From NCBI GenBank assembly GCA_963677695.2, contig CAXXUJ010000001.1, positions 806,001 to 870,000 on the forward strand: a stretch of DNA of 64,000 bases, in the 5' to 3' direction. Position numbers and translations under genes: made by a program. Source of the DNA: SABI01 sp963677695 (lineage in GTDB: Bacteria > Spirochaetota > Spirochaetia > Sphaerochaetales > Sphaerochaetaceae). How positions within the stretch are numbered: the first letter of the stretch is position 1; every line of letters begins with the position of its first letter. Positions 56,240-64,000 of the stretch are shown here, in pieces. The notes below the pieces were generated by a model. It made no database searches and had not been told where the DNA came from. It saw only the letters and a list, made by a program, of their open reading frames with translations.

Positions 56240-56773
56240 ATTCACATTTGCGGAATTGGCGGGGTTAGAAATAGTTTATTGGAAATATTTCCAGTTCCAT
56301 ACGTTGATTCCTGAGGAATATGCGGCTCCAGGTTTCCTGAAACCGCACACGTTTCTTTATATTCCCAGCTTCTCTATTCATAGATTTCAGCTCTGCACTA
56401 TCCCTTGTAGCGGTAATACTCCTCAAGATTCTCAAGGTAGACCAGCCCTTTCTCCTCAAGACGAGGCCGCATGTTGTAGATATCCAGTCCGAGCTCTCCC
56501 GCTGCAAACTTCGCACGTTTAGATCCTTCATTCGCTTCTCGGCTCTGTCCCTTCTTCAGGACCTCTTCCGCCTCGAGGCGATCAACGATCACAACCCCGT
56601 CGTCATCGGCAACCACAACATCTCCCGGATTCACGCTCTGACCTGCAATCACAATAGGAATGTTTACAGCTCCGAGAGTCTCTTTTACCGTTCCCTGAGC
56701 ACTTACGTACTTCGACCAGACAGGGAATCCCATCTCTTCGAGGGTAGCTGTATCGCGGACTCCAGCTTCAATA

Positions 56774-58652
56774 CCTAAATTTCGATAATCTTCTCACTAC
56801 AACCTAAAATTTCACATCTCAGAAAGTATAAATTCTTCTTATAAAAACAGTTGAACATCTTGCGCTATTCAAAATGTAGTGATAATATAATAACTACAGA
56901 GGTGCAAGATGGCAATAATTAGGCAGAAAAACAAGCAATCCGGTATCGAATATGTCTTCCTTTCAGTCAGCAGACGGGTTCCAGACAAGAAATGGCCTGT
57001 TTCAGACCGTACTTCCCTCGGTCATTTCGACCTCGACGGCGATTTCATCCCTAGTGCCAGCTTCCTGGCTCTCGATGAAAAGCAGCAGCTTGCCACCGGA
57101 TTGGTCGATGAACCATTTGTCCGAAGGAGTGCCGACAAGGCAGTCCTTATGAGGAAACGATGCGGGTTCGATCTTCTGTTTTCACACGTTGCACATCAAA
57201 CCAAAATAGATAAGATCCTTCGGGCGATCTTCCCGACAGACTGGAAAGCGTTATTGTCCGTAGTGTATTTCAATCTTGCAGAACCTGATCTGCCTATGTT
57301 TCGATTCAGCAGGTTCGATAGAAATAATCTTCATCCGTACGGGCAGAATGTTCACAAGGATATGATTACTGCTCTCCTTCGTCTGGTAGACGAGGAATCC
57401 CGTTCTCTTACATTCGCACGTCTTCGTGAAGCGAACAGTTCAAAAAATGCTACCCTGCTTGCATTGGACAGCACCTCTATTGCAGCCTTGGGAGAACTTC
57501 TCTATCGGGCAAGTCGTGGCTTCAGTAAAGAGGGTATACGGGACGAGGATCAGATTGAGATGCTGACTGTGTATGATCTGAACAGCAGGATTCCGATCTA
57601 TTACCGTACTCTGGAAGGAAAGATTGCTGATGTTTCCACACTAGAGAATACTGCAAAAGATCTCAGCAGGGACGGTATAGATCCGAAGAAGTCTGTATTT
57701 GTCCTCGATCGTGGTTTCTACAGTGATGAGAATGTTCGCAAGATGCTCAAAGCTCGCTACAAGTTTGTCTGTGCGATCGATATCAAGAAGAATACGTTTG
57801 TAAGCGATGCTGTTTTAGCTACCGGATTGTCTGTTCAGTGTGCTGACAACTTCATTGAGGACAGGAACCTGTACTGTACCCGTCTTGCCCATAGGATCGA
57901 GATTCCCCGTCGGGGGCGGGGAGAGAACAGCAAAGATCTTGCTCTGGATGTCTGTTACAATCCACTCAGGGCTGAAAGAGAACAGAAGTTGCTCTCTAAG
58001 AAGCTTAAAAAGATGCGTGCTGTTCTGGAATCTGGCAAGGCAAAGCTTGAACCAAAGAGTGAATACAGCCGATTCTTCGAAGCAGTGAAGAAAAAAATAT
58101 ATGGCAAAGGAACCGTTACCACCTATGAGGTGAAACCCGAGCAGGAACAGATGGAACGATCTCTGTGTGGTTTCTTTGCCTATCTGTCAGATGGTTCTCT
58201 CACAAAAGAAGAAGTTGTTGATGCATATGCTGAGAGAATGATGATTGAGTGTTCCTTCAAGAATTTCAAGGAACGATACAGTCGACCTCTTCACAGTGAT
58301 GATCAAGGAGTTGACGGTGAGATTTATGTCACCTTCCTGACCGTAGTGTTGGAAAGCTGGATTCGGGAACGAATGAAGCAGCAGGAGCTTAATAAAAAGT
58401 ACACGATGCGATCCATGTTTGATGAGATTGAAGGGATCGAATGCTCGTTCCCCTCTGACAAACCGAAGAGCAGAGTCTACTCTGAGATCACGAACAAGGC
58501 TGGTATGATTCTCTACCAGATGGGAGTGAAGATGCCTGAAGAGACCTGGCCCATCAAAGTTCAGCAGGCAGTTGCAAGGGACCGGAAGCTGGCGGCGAAG
58601 TCAGCTGGCTGACCGGCAGATTCCTGTAGTGCGAAAATTATAGAAATATAGG
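56774..58652 (+). mobile_element. IS1634-like insertion sequence, 1,879 bp
   Basis: Both ends start CCTA(A/T)ATTTC: the left inverted repeat (56774-56801) and the right one (58652-58625, minus strand) match at 24 of 28 positions. The same hexamer TCAATA flanks the element at 56768-56773 and 58653-58658, a 6-bp target duplication. One transposase gene lies inside with its ribosome site. The element is complete and looks recently inserted. Confidence 0.92.
56909..58612 (+). CDS. IS1634/IS4-superfamily transposase
   Basis: A 567-residue DDE transposase. The first Asp is in LLALDSTSIAALGE, the second in VFVLDRGFYSDENV. The glutamate lies in a YAERMMIECSFKNFK block, which gives the Y-(2)-R-(3)-E-(6)-K signature of the IS4 superfamily; the long insertion before the E fits IS1634. 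GAGGTGC precedes the ATG. The frame is intact with no premature stop, so it may be active. Confidence 0.93.
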   Translation: MAIIRQKNKQSGIEYVFLSVSRRVPDKKWPVSDRTSLGHFDLDGDFIPSASFLALDEKQQLATGLVDEPFVRRSADKAVLMRKRCGFDLLFSHVAHQTKIDKILRAIFPTDWKALLSVVYFNLAEPDLPMFRFSRFDRNNLHPYGQNVHKDMITALLRLVDEESRSLTFARLREANSSKNATLLALDSTSIAALGELLYRASRGFSKEGIRDEDQIEMLTVYDLNSRIPIYYRTLEGKIADVSTLENTAKDLSRDGIDPKKSVFVLDRGFYSDENVRKMLKARYKFVCAIDIKKNTFVSDAVLATGLSVQCADNFIEDRNLYCTRLAHRIEIPRRGRGENSKDLALDVCYNPLRAEREQKLLSKKLKKMRAVLESGKAKLEPKSEYSRFFEAVKKKIYGKGTVTTYEVKPEQEQMERSLCGFFAYLSDGSLTKEEVVDAYAERMMIECSFKNFKERYSRPLHSDDQGVDGEIYVTFLTVVLESWIRERMKQQELNKKYTMRSMFDEIEGIECSFPSDKPKSRVYSEITNKAGMILYQMGVKMPEETWPIKVQQAVARDRKLAAKSAG

Positions 58653-58993
58653 TCAATAACGAGAGCTCTCACCCCATGTGCCTTCGCAGATTCTGCGAGA
58701 AGGTCACCGAAGAATCCACTTGGGGAATCAGCGGTACATGCAGCTATAAGGATATCACCAGGCTTGCACAGTTCGATTGCGACATGGATCATCCAGTTAT
58801 CTCCAGGCTGCAGGAGCACGGTAACGGCACTGCCTGACACCGATGCATGGGGATAAATCGGTCTCATATACGGTTTCAGATATCCTGTTCTTCCCTGTGA
58901 CTCATGCACAGTGGCGACACCGAGCTTTCCAAGTGCATCAATCGTTTTCAGATCGGCACGTTCTATATTCTTCACTGCAATTGTTTTCATACT

Positions 58994-60082
58994 TCAATCT
59001 TCCTCTGGTAATAATATTTCACCGCGGCTAAGAGCGCGGGCGGTCCTTATCAATCCGGCACGTGTAACAACAGGACCATCCGTTCCCTTTTCAAGGTCGA
59101 GAGTGACAGAGATCACACCTGAGGGATGCTCTACTAGGTAGGACATCTCCCCGTCTCCAACTTCTGCAACAGCGATCCCATCACAGACACTCCCGGGGAT
59201 GAGACAGCCGGTAGCGACCGTGACCGAGGCAAGAACCCCGATAGCTGCATGCACCTTATGTGGAATGAAACTTCTCGTCGATACGATACCTCCCTCTCTG
59301 GGTGGCGCAATGAGGGTCATCTTGGGAACGACCTTCTCCTTCACATCCCCTAGGTTCATCAGGTGGCCTGCTTTCAGTCTGATCTTTTCAAGTTTCTCCT
59401 TCAGCTCCGTATCTTCACTGAGCTGATTAGGAGATTCATATCCGCTTCTTCCCAGATCTTCAGCTCTCACAAGTACCACGGGCATCCCGTTATCGATACA
59501 GGTGATAGGAACACCTTCTACAATATCGACAGAATTACCGGTAGGGAGCAGAGCTCCGCAGGTCGCTCCGCTGATACCTTCATAGAGACAACTGATCGGA
59601 GCAGAAGTTCCGGGAACACCATCTATCGATGCGCTGCCCCGATAGGATATCTTTCCCTTGGGTGTAGCAATACGTACAGTGCAAAGTGAGTCGCTGTTCA
59701 CCATGAATACACGATATTCTGTAACGGGATCCTGAACCGGCAGCATACCTGTTTCCAGAGCAAAGGGAACAACTCCGGCGAGGATATTGCCGCAGTTCTG
59801 CGTCCTGTCGGTCTTTCCACCCCCAAGTACAACCTGTACAAATTCATAATCAAGGTCAGCATCACTCCTTTGGGAAAGGGAAACGATACCGACTTTGCTC
59901 GTCAGAGGATCAGCTCCGCCGAGACCGTCTATCTGCCTGACATCTTCCGGTCCCCTTCCGCACATGGCGGCGATAAGAATTCTGTCCTTCTCTTCCTGAT
60001 CAGAAGGGAGGTCAGATGAATTGAAGTAAAGTCCTTTCGAGCTCCCTCCTCTGATGTGCATATAATTCACTTCTTTCTGCAT
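58994..60082 (-). CDS. PrpF-family isomerase (4-oxalomesaconate tautomerase-like)
   Basis: A 362-residue protein of the PrpF family (diaminopimelate-epimerase fold). Early MHIRGGSSKGLYF, then DRTQNCGNILAGVVPFALE and PHKVHAAIGVLASVTVATGC are hallmark segments, with the cysteine and lysine region typical for proton transfer. Members include PrpF (aconitate isomerase) and GalD (4-oxalomesaconate tautomerase). Next to a LigK/GalC-like aldolase gene, the GalD type is more likely. AAAGGAAA precedes the ATG. Confidence 0.85.
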   Translation of the reverse strand: MQKEVNYMHIRGGSSKGLYFNSSDLPSDQEEKDRILIAAMCGRGPEDVRQIDGLGGADPLTSKVGIVSLSQRSDADLDYEFVQVVLGGGKTDRTQNCGNILAGVVPFALETGMLPVQDPVTEYRVFMVNSDSLCTVRIATPKGKISYRGSASIDGVPGTSAPISCLYEGISGATCGALLPTGNSVDIVEGVPITCIDNGMPVVLVRAEDLGRSGYESPNQLSEDTELKEKLEKIRLKAGHLMNLGDVKEKVVPKMTLIAPPREGGIVSTRSFIPHKVHAAIGVLASVTVATGCLIPGSVCDGIAVAEVGDGEMSYLVEHPSGVISVTLDLEKGTDGPVVTRAGLIRTARALSRGEILLPEED

Positions 60083-60083
60083 A

Positions 60084-60650
60084 TTAAATTTCCTTTGTGT
60101 TCAGCAGCCTCTCGTATTCTTCAGAGGTGTTGCAATTGAGGAATACAGATTCATCTTCTGTACAAGAAAACAGGTTGAAAGGAGTCTGTTCCAACAGAGA
60201 ATGAACTGACGTCCTTGTACTTAGAAGGACTTGTTCAGCAAGCAAGGCAAGCGAACAATCATATACACCTATGAGCGGTTCTAGATGACCCTGATGGGAT
60301 GTTATGGTAACGGGGAAGTCATGACATCCATGACTCTCTAACAATCCCTTTATAAGATAGGAAGGAATCAGAGGAATATCGACCCCGATTACAAGACAGG
60401 AAGTGTACTTGGAATGAATTAATCCTGCATGTATTCCGCTAAGAGGACCCTTCCCTTCATAGAAATCAGCAACAAATCGTGTGTGCGCCACTGGTTCGCT
60501 GTAGCCGGACACCATAATATCGGAAATACCTATAGCTGCAAGCTTGTTCACTTGGTAATCGATCAGCCTCATAGAATGATACTCGAGTTCGGCCTTATTA
60601 GATCCCATCCGAGTGCTTTTCCCCCCAGCGAGGATTACTGCTGATACCAT
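60084..60650 (-). CDS. mobA: Molybdenum cofactor guanylyltransferase
   Basis: A 188-residue nucleotidyltransferase. The N-terminal VSAVILAGGKSTRMGSNKA is the NTP-binding signature, followed by ISGIHAGLIHSKYTS-like GxxxGxL segment and VIGVDIPLIP. MobA joins GMP to molybdopterin to make the bis-MGD cofactor used by DMSO-reductase-type enzymes; similar proteins act as MocA. Its place in a catabolic operon hints at a molybdenum enzyme in the same pathway, but none is in the window. Confidence 0.85.
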   Translation of the reverse strand: MVSAVILAGGKSTRMGSNKAELEYHSMRLIDYQVNKLAAIGISDIMVSGYSEPVAHTRFVADFYEGKGPLSGIHAGLIHSKYTSCLVIGVDIPLIPSYLIKGLLESHGCHDFPVTITSHQGHLEPLIGVYDCSLALLAEQVLLSTRTSVHSLLEQTPFNLFSCTEDESVFLNCNTSEEYERLLNTKEI

Positions 60651-60653
60651 ACA

Positions 60654-62030
60654 TTACACCTCCACCGCATGACCGTCAGGAGTACGCTTCAGTTTAAGGT
60701 AGATTGATACATACATAACCAGAAAACATAAGGAGGCTCCTATGAGTTGTGACGATGCCTCCGCTATGAATACACCTTTCGCTCCAAATATAGTTCTCGG
60801 AAGTACAAGTGTGAGTGGTATGACAAGAATCACCTTCCTGAACAAAGTAAAAAACACAGCCCTGCGAGGGCAGTTGTGGGCTACAAAAGTGTTCTGACCA
60901 ACCATCTGAAATGACATCATGAAGAAGAAAACAAAATAGGTCTTCAGACTCGTGATGCACAGTGTCTTTAATTCAATATCGTTCGTAAATATTCCTACGA
61001 CTGCTTCGGGAAAAAACTGGATGACGAACCACGATACTGCGGTCACAATGAATGTAATCCCAGTCATGATCCGAATGGTGCTCCGATCCCTTGAATACCT
61101 CATCGCTCCGAAATTATAACTCTGAATCGCCTGTCCGCTGCTTGTAATACTATAGGCAGGAAGATGGACCACTTCCCTGATGGAATTAATGATAGACATG
61201 GAACCGAGGTATAACGTCGCCTGCACTCCGCCAAAGATACTCAGCGTGACATTGAAGACGGCCTGAGTCAGACTATTGGTTATCTTGAACATGAAGCCTG
61301 TTATTCCCAGCTGGAGAATCTTACCTACATACTCCTTTCGTATTGATAGCCGCCTTAACCTGAGTGAAGCCCTGCGACTTGTAAGAAACAGAGTAGCCCA
61401 GAGCGCACTCACGAACTGAGAAATGACTGATGCAATGGCAGCACCCTTTACTCCAAGACCGAGTGTAAAAATGAAAATCGGGTCAAGTATGATATTCAGA
61501 ATCGCACCTGCAAGTACAGTTACCATTCCTACAATACTATTTCCCTGCATATTTATGAGTGGATTGATACCTAGGCTGATCAGGATAAAAACACTACCCA
61601 ATACATAATAGCGGAAATAGATCAAAGCATAGGGGAGAGTTTCTTCCCCCGCACCTAGAAGAACCAAGAGAAATTTTGAAAGTGGGAACAGAAATGATAT
61701 GAGCAGAACACCAAGAATAAGGAGCATGGTGAATGCTGTCTCCAGAATTGCCTCTGCCTCTTCATGATTATTACTGCCACGAGCAATTGCACACAAAGGA
61801 GTACTGCCCGTTCCACAAAGACTCGCGAAAGCGTTAAGGAAGGAAATCAATGGAAACGCAATCCCTACCCCAGCCAAGGCCAGACTCCCCGTATGAGGAA
61901 TATGACCTATAAACATTCGGTCAACAAGACTATAAAGAACATGAACCAGCTCTGCTAGAAAAAGAGGCAGAGCCAGTCTCATAAGGTGACTTATGATTTT
62001 CCCTTGGGAAAAATCTCCTTTATCGCTCAT
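60654..62030 (-). CDS. MATE-family efflux protein
   Basis: A 458-residue membrane protein with twelve predicted helices in two halves, in the MATE/NorM family (DinF-like branch). The typical start LMRLALPLFLAELVHVLYSLVDRMFIG and GSMSIINSIREVVHLPAYSITSSGQAI are seen. It exchanges cations for drugs or metabolites. It lies between mobA and an RraA-family gene with gaps of 3 bp each, so it belongs to the operon and may export a pathway intermediate. Confidence 0.9.
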   Translation of the reverse strand: MSDKGDFSQGKIISHLMRLALPLFLAELVHVLYSLVDRMFIGHIPHTGSLALAGVGIAFPLISFLNAFASLCGTGSTPLCAIARGSNNHEEAEAILETAFTMLLILGVLLISFLFPLSKFLLVLLGAGEETLPYALIYFRYYVLGSVFILISLGINPLINMQGNSIVGMVTVLAGAILNIILDPIFIFTLGLGVKGAAIASVISQFVSALWATLFLTSRRASLRLRRLSIRKEYVGKILQLGITGFMFKITNSLTQAVFNVTLSIFGGVQATLYLGSMSIINSIREVVHLPAYSITSSGQAIQSYNFGAMRYSRDRSTIRIMTGITFIVTAVSWFVIQFFPEAVVGIFTNDIELKTLCITSLKTYFVFFFMMSFQMVGQNTFVAHNCPRRAVFFTLFRKVILVIPLTLVLPRTIFGAKGVFIAEASSQLIGASLCFLVMYVSIYLKLKRTPDGHAVEV

Positions 62031-62033
62031 TCT

Positions 62034-62729
62034 CTATACAAGCATATCAAGAACCCACTGCGGAGCCAGGTTCGGAAGAGGTGTCCCGTTTTTTCTTGCC
62101 TCTCGGTAATCTGCGATAGTTTTCGTCCGCTTGTGCTCGTATTCCAGCTTTTCTTCGGCTTTCTCAAGAACAACGGAAATGAACTCTCTAGGAATAACAC
62201 AGACTCCGTCTGAGTCCCCGACTACTAGGTCGCCAGGGTCAACTTTTACTCCGCCACAGAATATAGTGGTATTGATATTTCCTTCATTTTTTTTAATCGG
62301 ACCTCTGGGCATGAATCCTTTGCTGTACACAGGAAAACCGAGCTCGATATTTCCGTCGCGGTCTCTCGTGTATCCATCAATAACAACGCCCTCGAATCCA
62401 GCAGCCTGACAGGCTCCCATGATCAGATCGCCAAGATAGGCTCTCCCATCATAGCCTTTACCGTCGATCACCATAACATATCCATCACCCGGCTGACTGT
62501 AGCTGGCAACATGAATCGGAAAATTATCACCTTCCTGTGTTTCCACAGTTAGAGCCGTACCGACAACAAACATTCCTCTGTCTACAGGATTGATATCAGC
62601 TGACATACAGCCCCCGTTCGGGATATCAATGTCAGCAGCTTTCGCTCCATCGAGGAGGAGAGCCACACCAAGGTTCCTGCAACGGGCTATAACACTCTCA
62701 TCGAGGAGAGGGGCACACGTGTTCATCAT
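62034..62729 (-). CDS. RraA/LigK-family aldolase-like protein
   Basis: A 231-residue protein of the RraA family, a second member beside the interrupted one. It shows NFPIHVASYSQPGDGYVMVIDGKG, then LGDLIMGACQAAGFEGVVIDGYTRD (active-site GxxRD region as GYTRD) and VDPGDLVVGDSDGVCVIP. The family covers hydroxyoxoacid aldolases, oxaloacetate decarboxylases and RNase E regulators. The aldolase/decarboxylase role fits this operon. Spacing is tight on both sides (3 and 15 bp). Confidence 0.83.
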   Translation of the reverse strand: MMNTCAPLLDESVIARCRNLGVALLLDGAKAADIDIPNGGCMSADINPVDRGMFVVGTALTVETQEGDNFPIHVASYSQPGDGYVMVIDGKGYDGRAYLGDLIMGACQAAGFEGVVIDGYTRDRDGNIELGFPVYSKGFMPRGPIKKNEGNINTTIFCGGVKVDPGDLVVGDSDGVCVIPREFISVVLEKAEEKLEYEHKRTKTIADYREARKNGTPLPNLAPQWVLDMLV

Positions 62730-62744
62730 CTTTTCTATCCCTTT

Positions 62745-63515
62745 CTATTTAACCATCGGCTTGTATAAGCCCTTAGTGTTTTTTCTCAGCCTTGCAAGGT
62801 TTTCTATGAATTCCTTGTTTGACATATGTTTGGCCATATCGTATTTTTCTTCATGAACCAAATCTTCAAGAGGAAGACGCCATCCGCCGGGCGGAAGATT
62901 TACCGCCGGATAGCCGATCGGAATCAACGTATGCGCCATCATTGGTTCGGGCAATTCAAGTATCTCCTTGAACGGGCCCTGCGTATGAATCGTCATCCAC
63001 TGGGAAGTGAGTCCCAGTGACTCTGCGGCAAGATGAATCAACATGGAGGTATTTGACAGTCCATCTGTAAGGTGGGTCTGGTCTAGACCCATCGTATGAC
63101 CGCCCATCACAGTCCCCCATTGCTTGCGCCCGTCACCAACAACAGCGATAATGACGGGAGCTTCACTCCAAAGCCGTCTGGTCTGTTTGATTCTCAGCCC
63201 CTCATCCGGATCATCACAGTCTACCGAATAGCCATTATGCCGATATTCAGGACATCTCATCTGTTCAAGCCACCACATAAGATCCATATCTATTGAACAG
63301 TAGGCATCAAATAGTTTCTTTCTCACTTCAGGGCTTTTTATGACAATGTAGCTCCACGGTTGAGAGTTCGCCCCGGAGGGTGCCCAGCGAGCAATCTCCA
63401 GAATCATATCTACATATTCCGCTGGTACCGGCTTGTCGCTGAAATTACGACATGTTCTTCTGTGCTTAGCGATATCCAGCAGGATTTCGTATTTTTCGTT
63501 CAATTGCTCGCTCAT
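62745..63515 (-). CDS. Nitroreductase-family flavoprotein
   Basis: A 256-residue FMN protein. It has the nitroreductase start HRRTCRNFSDKPVPAEYVDMILEIARWAPSGANSQPW (FMN phosphate site R-x-S and the PSG-N-QPW loop) and the C-terminal GYPAVNLPPGG segment (usual GYP loop). Such enzymes reduce enones, nitro groups or flavin-like substrates with NAD(P)H. Its role in the operon is unknown; AAGGAAGGG precedes the ATG. Confidence 0.87.
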   Translation of the reverse strand: MSEQLNEKYEILLDIAKHRRTCRNFSDKPVPAEYVDMILEIARWAPSGANSQPWSYIVIKSPEVRKKLFDAYCSIDMDLMWWLEQMRCPEYRHNGYSVDCDDPDEGLRIKQTRRLWSEAPVIIAVVGDGRKQWGTVMGGHTMGLDQTHLTDGLSNTSMLIHLAAESLGLTSQWMTIHTQGPFKEILELPEPMMAHTLIPIGYPAVNLPPGGWRLPLEDLVHEEKYDMAKHMSNKEFIENLARLRKNTKGLYKPMVK

Positions 63516-63530
63516 TTTCAGACCCTTCCT

Positions 63531-64000
63531 TTAAAGGTAACTTATATACTTCATGACTGTTTCGAAGTATTCATCATCGAGTGCCTGGTAATCTTCGCCG
63601 AATCTCAGGTCAAGGTTGACACCATTGGTCTTTGCATAATCCTTGAACGAATCCTGAGCAGTAGCAGATTTAAATGCCTCGATGAGTTTCTGAACCACAT
63701 CAGCAGGAGTCTCTGGAGGAGCCACTACTCCGCGTCTCATCACCAGGAACGGGAAAGTGTATCCCTGTTCGACGATTGTCGGAACATCTGGAATAATATC
63801 AAGTCTGTCCGTAGCGAGGAGAGCGATATTCTTCACTTTATCGTTGTTTACTGCTGTATCGTATGCTGTAACAGTGAAGGTAACATCACCATTCATTACT
63901 GCAAGAGTACAGGGAGAAGATCCATTATAAGGAACTTCATTGTAGTCGATTCCAAGCGTGTCAGCCATGATACGGCTCTGCAGGAACATAGCTCCGCCGA
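63531..64000 (-). CDS. TctC-type tripartite tricarboxylate transporter binding protein, 5' end outside window
   Basis: The C-terminal part of a Bug/TctC periplasmic binding protein, cut by the window edge. The visible chain starts GGAMFLQSRIMADTLGID, includes NEVPYNGSSPCTLAVMNGDV, LATDRLDIIPDVPTIVEQG and the family tail VAPPETPADVVQKLIEAFKSA. It would deliver a carboxylate (citrate-like or aromatic-derived acid) to TctAB. It is the first visible gene of the catabolic operon, 15 bp before the nitroreductase. Confidence 0.85.
   Translation of the reverse strand, partial: GGAMFLQSRIMADTLGIDYNEVPYNGSSPCTLAVMNGDVTFTVTAYDTAVNNDKVKNIALLATDRLDIIPDVPTIVEQGYTFPFLVMRRGVVAPPETPADVVQKLIEAFKSATAQDSFKDYAKTNGVNLDLRFGEDYQALDDEYFETVMKYISYL

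Larger units (their letters stand above)
56398..58990 (-). pseudogene. LigK/RraA-family aldolase gene split by an IS element
   Basis: The N-terminal part (58990 to 58653) and C-terminal part (56767 to 56398) join to an uninterrupted 708-nt, 235-residue frame once the IS and one 6-bp target copy are removed. The junction reads GVRALVIEAGVRDTATLEEM, which is the family's active-site segment (GxRD). Other motifs are QPGDNWMIHVAIELCKPGDILI and NPGDVVVADDDGVVIV. The family includes 4-carboxy-4-hydroxy-2-oxoadipate aldolase (LigK, GalC) and HMG aldolase. It follows the PrpF-like gene (3-bp gap). In this genome it should be inactive. Confidence 0.88.

Overview
The window looks like a spirochaete chromosome, most likely from the Sphaerochaeta side of Spirochaetales. 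Three things suggest this. The rRNA operon has a spirochaete-like 16S, including the GCGGCGCGTTTTAAGCATGC start region. groEL stands alone without groES. Exported binding proteins have cysteine-free signal peptides ending in ATG-x-x-E. The family placement is an inference from reading alone; no database was searched, and the rRNA ends are approximate.

Layout. 1-3.6 kb: a ferric-iron-type ABC importer (ATPase cut by the window edge, binding protein, permease). 3.7-13 kb: an accessory stretch with a lipoprotein, an AAA ATPase gene broken by one in-frame amber codon, an orphan Phd-type antitoxin, a pRiA4b-like protein, a SWIM/SNF2 helicase with a SEC-C partner, a DUF2442 protein and an ImmA/IrrE-type regulator. 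13-20 kb: ornithine carbamoyltransferase, RmuC, a HipBA pair and a large dCache-HAMP-PAS-GGDEF-HD sensor. 20-26 kb: a sugar-related locus (split transketolase and zinc alcohol dehydrogenase, divergent from a GntR regulator), an MNT nucleotidyltransferase and a GarR-type reductase. 27-28.5 kb: an AlbA/Schlafen-type regulator. 28.5-33.9 kb: a complete rRNA operon on the minus strand (16S, tRNA-Ile, 23S, 5S) with a strong promoter.

34-46.6 kb is housekeeping, all on the minus strand: pgsA, an M32 carboxypeptidase, thrS behind a recognisable T-box leader, an fRMsr-type reductase, rex, a NagD-like phosphatase, ispH, yajC-secD-secF and groEL. 46.8-53.3 kb holds a DMT transporter, a MntA/HepT toxin-antitoxin pair, an array of eight 21-bp units ahead of a TlpA / small CXXC protein / NapH-like ferredoxin operon, glycerate kinase, and a pair of membrane proteins resembling the two plant phytol salvage kinases VTE5 and VTE6. 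53.7-56.2 kb: an RRM protein, then an AT-rich island with an intact AAA ATPase overlapping an unrecognised partner gene, a candidate two-gene defence module.

56.4-64 kb is one minus-strand catabolic operon: a TctC-type binding protein, a nitroreductase, an RraA-family protein, a MATE exporter, MobA, a PrpF/GalD-type isomerase and a LigK-like aldolase. The aldolase gene is split by an IS1634-like element, with clear terminal inverted repeats and a 6-bp target duplication. The strongest leads are the T-box in front of thrS, the repeat arrays at 48.7, 20.0 and 38.4 kb, the ATPase-partner pair and the kinase pair.
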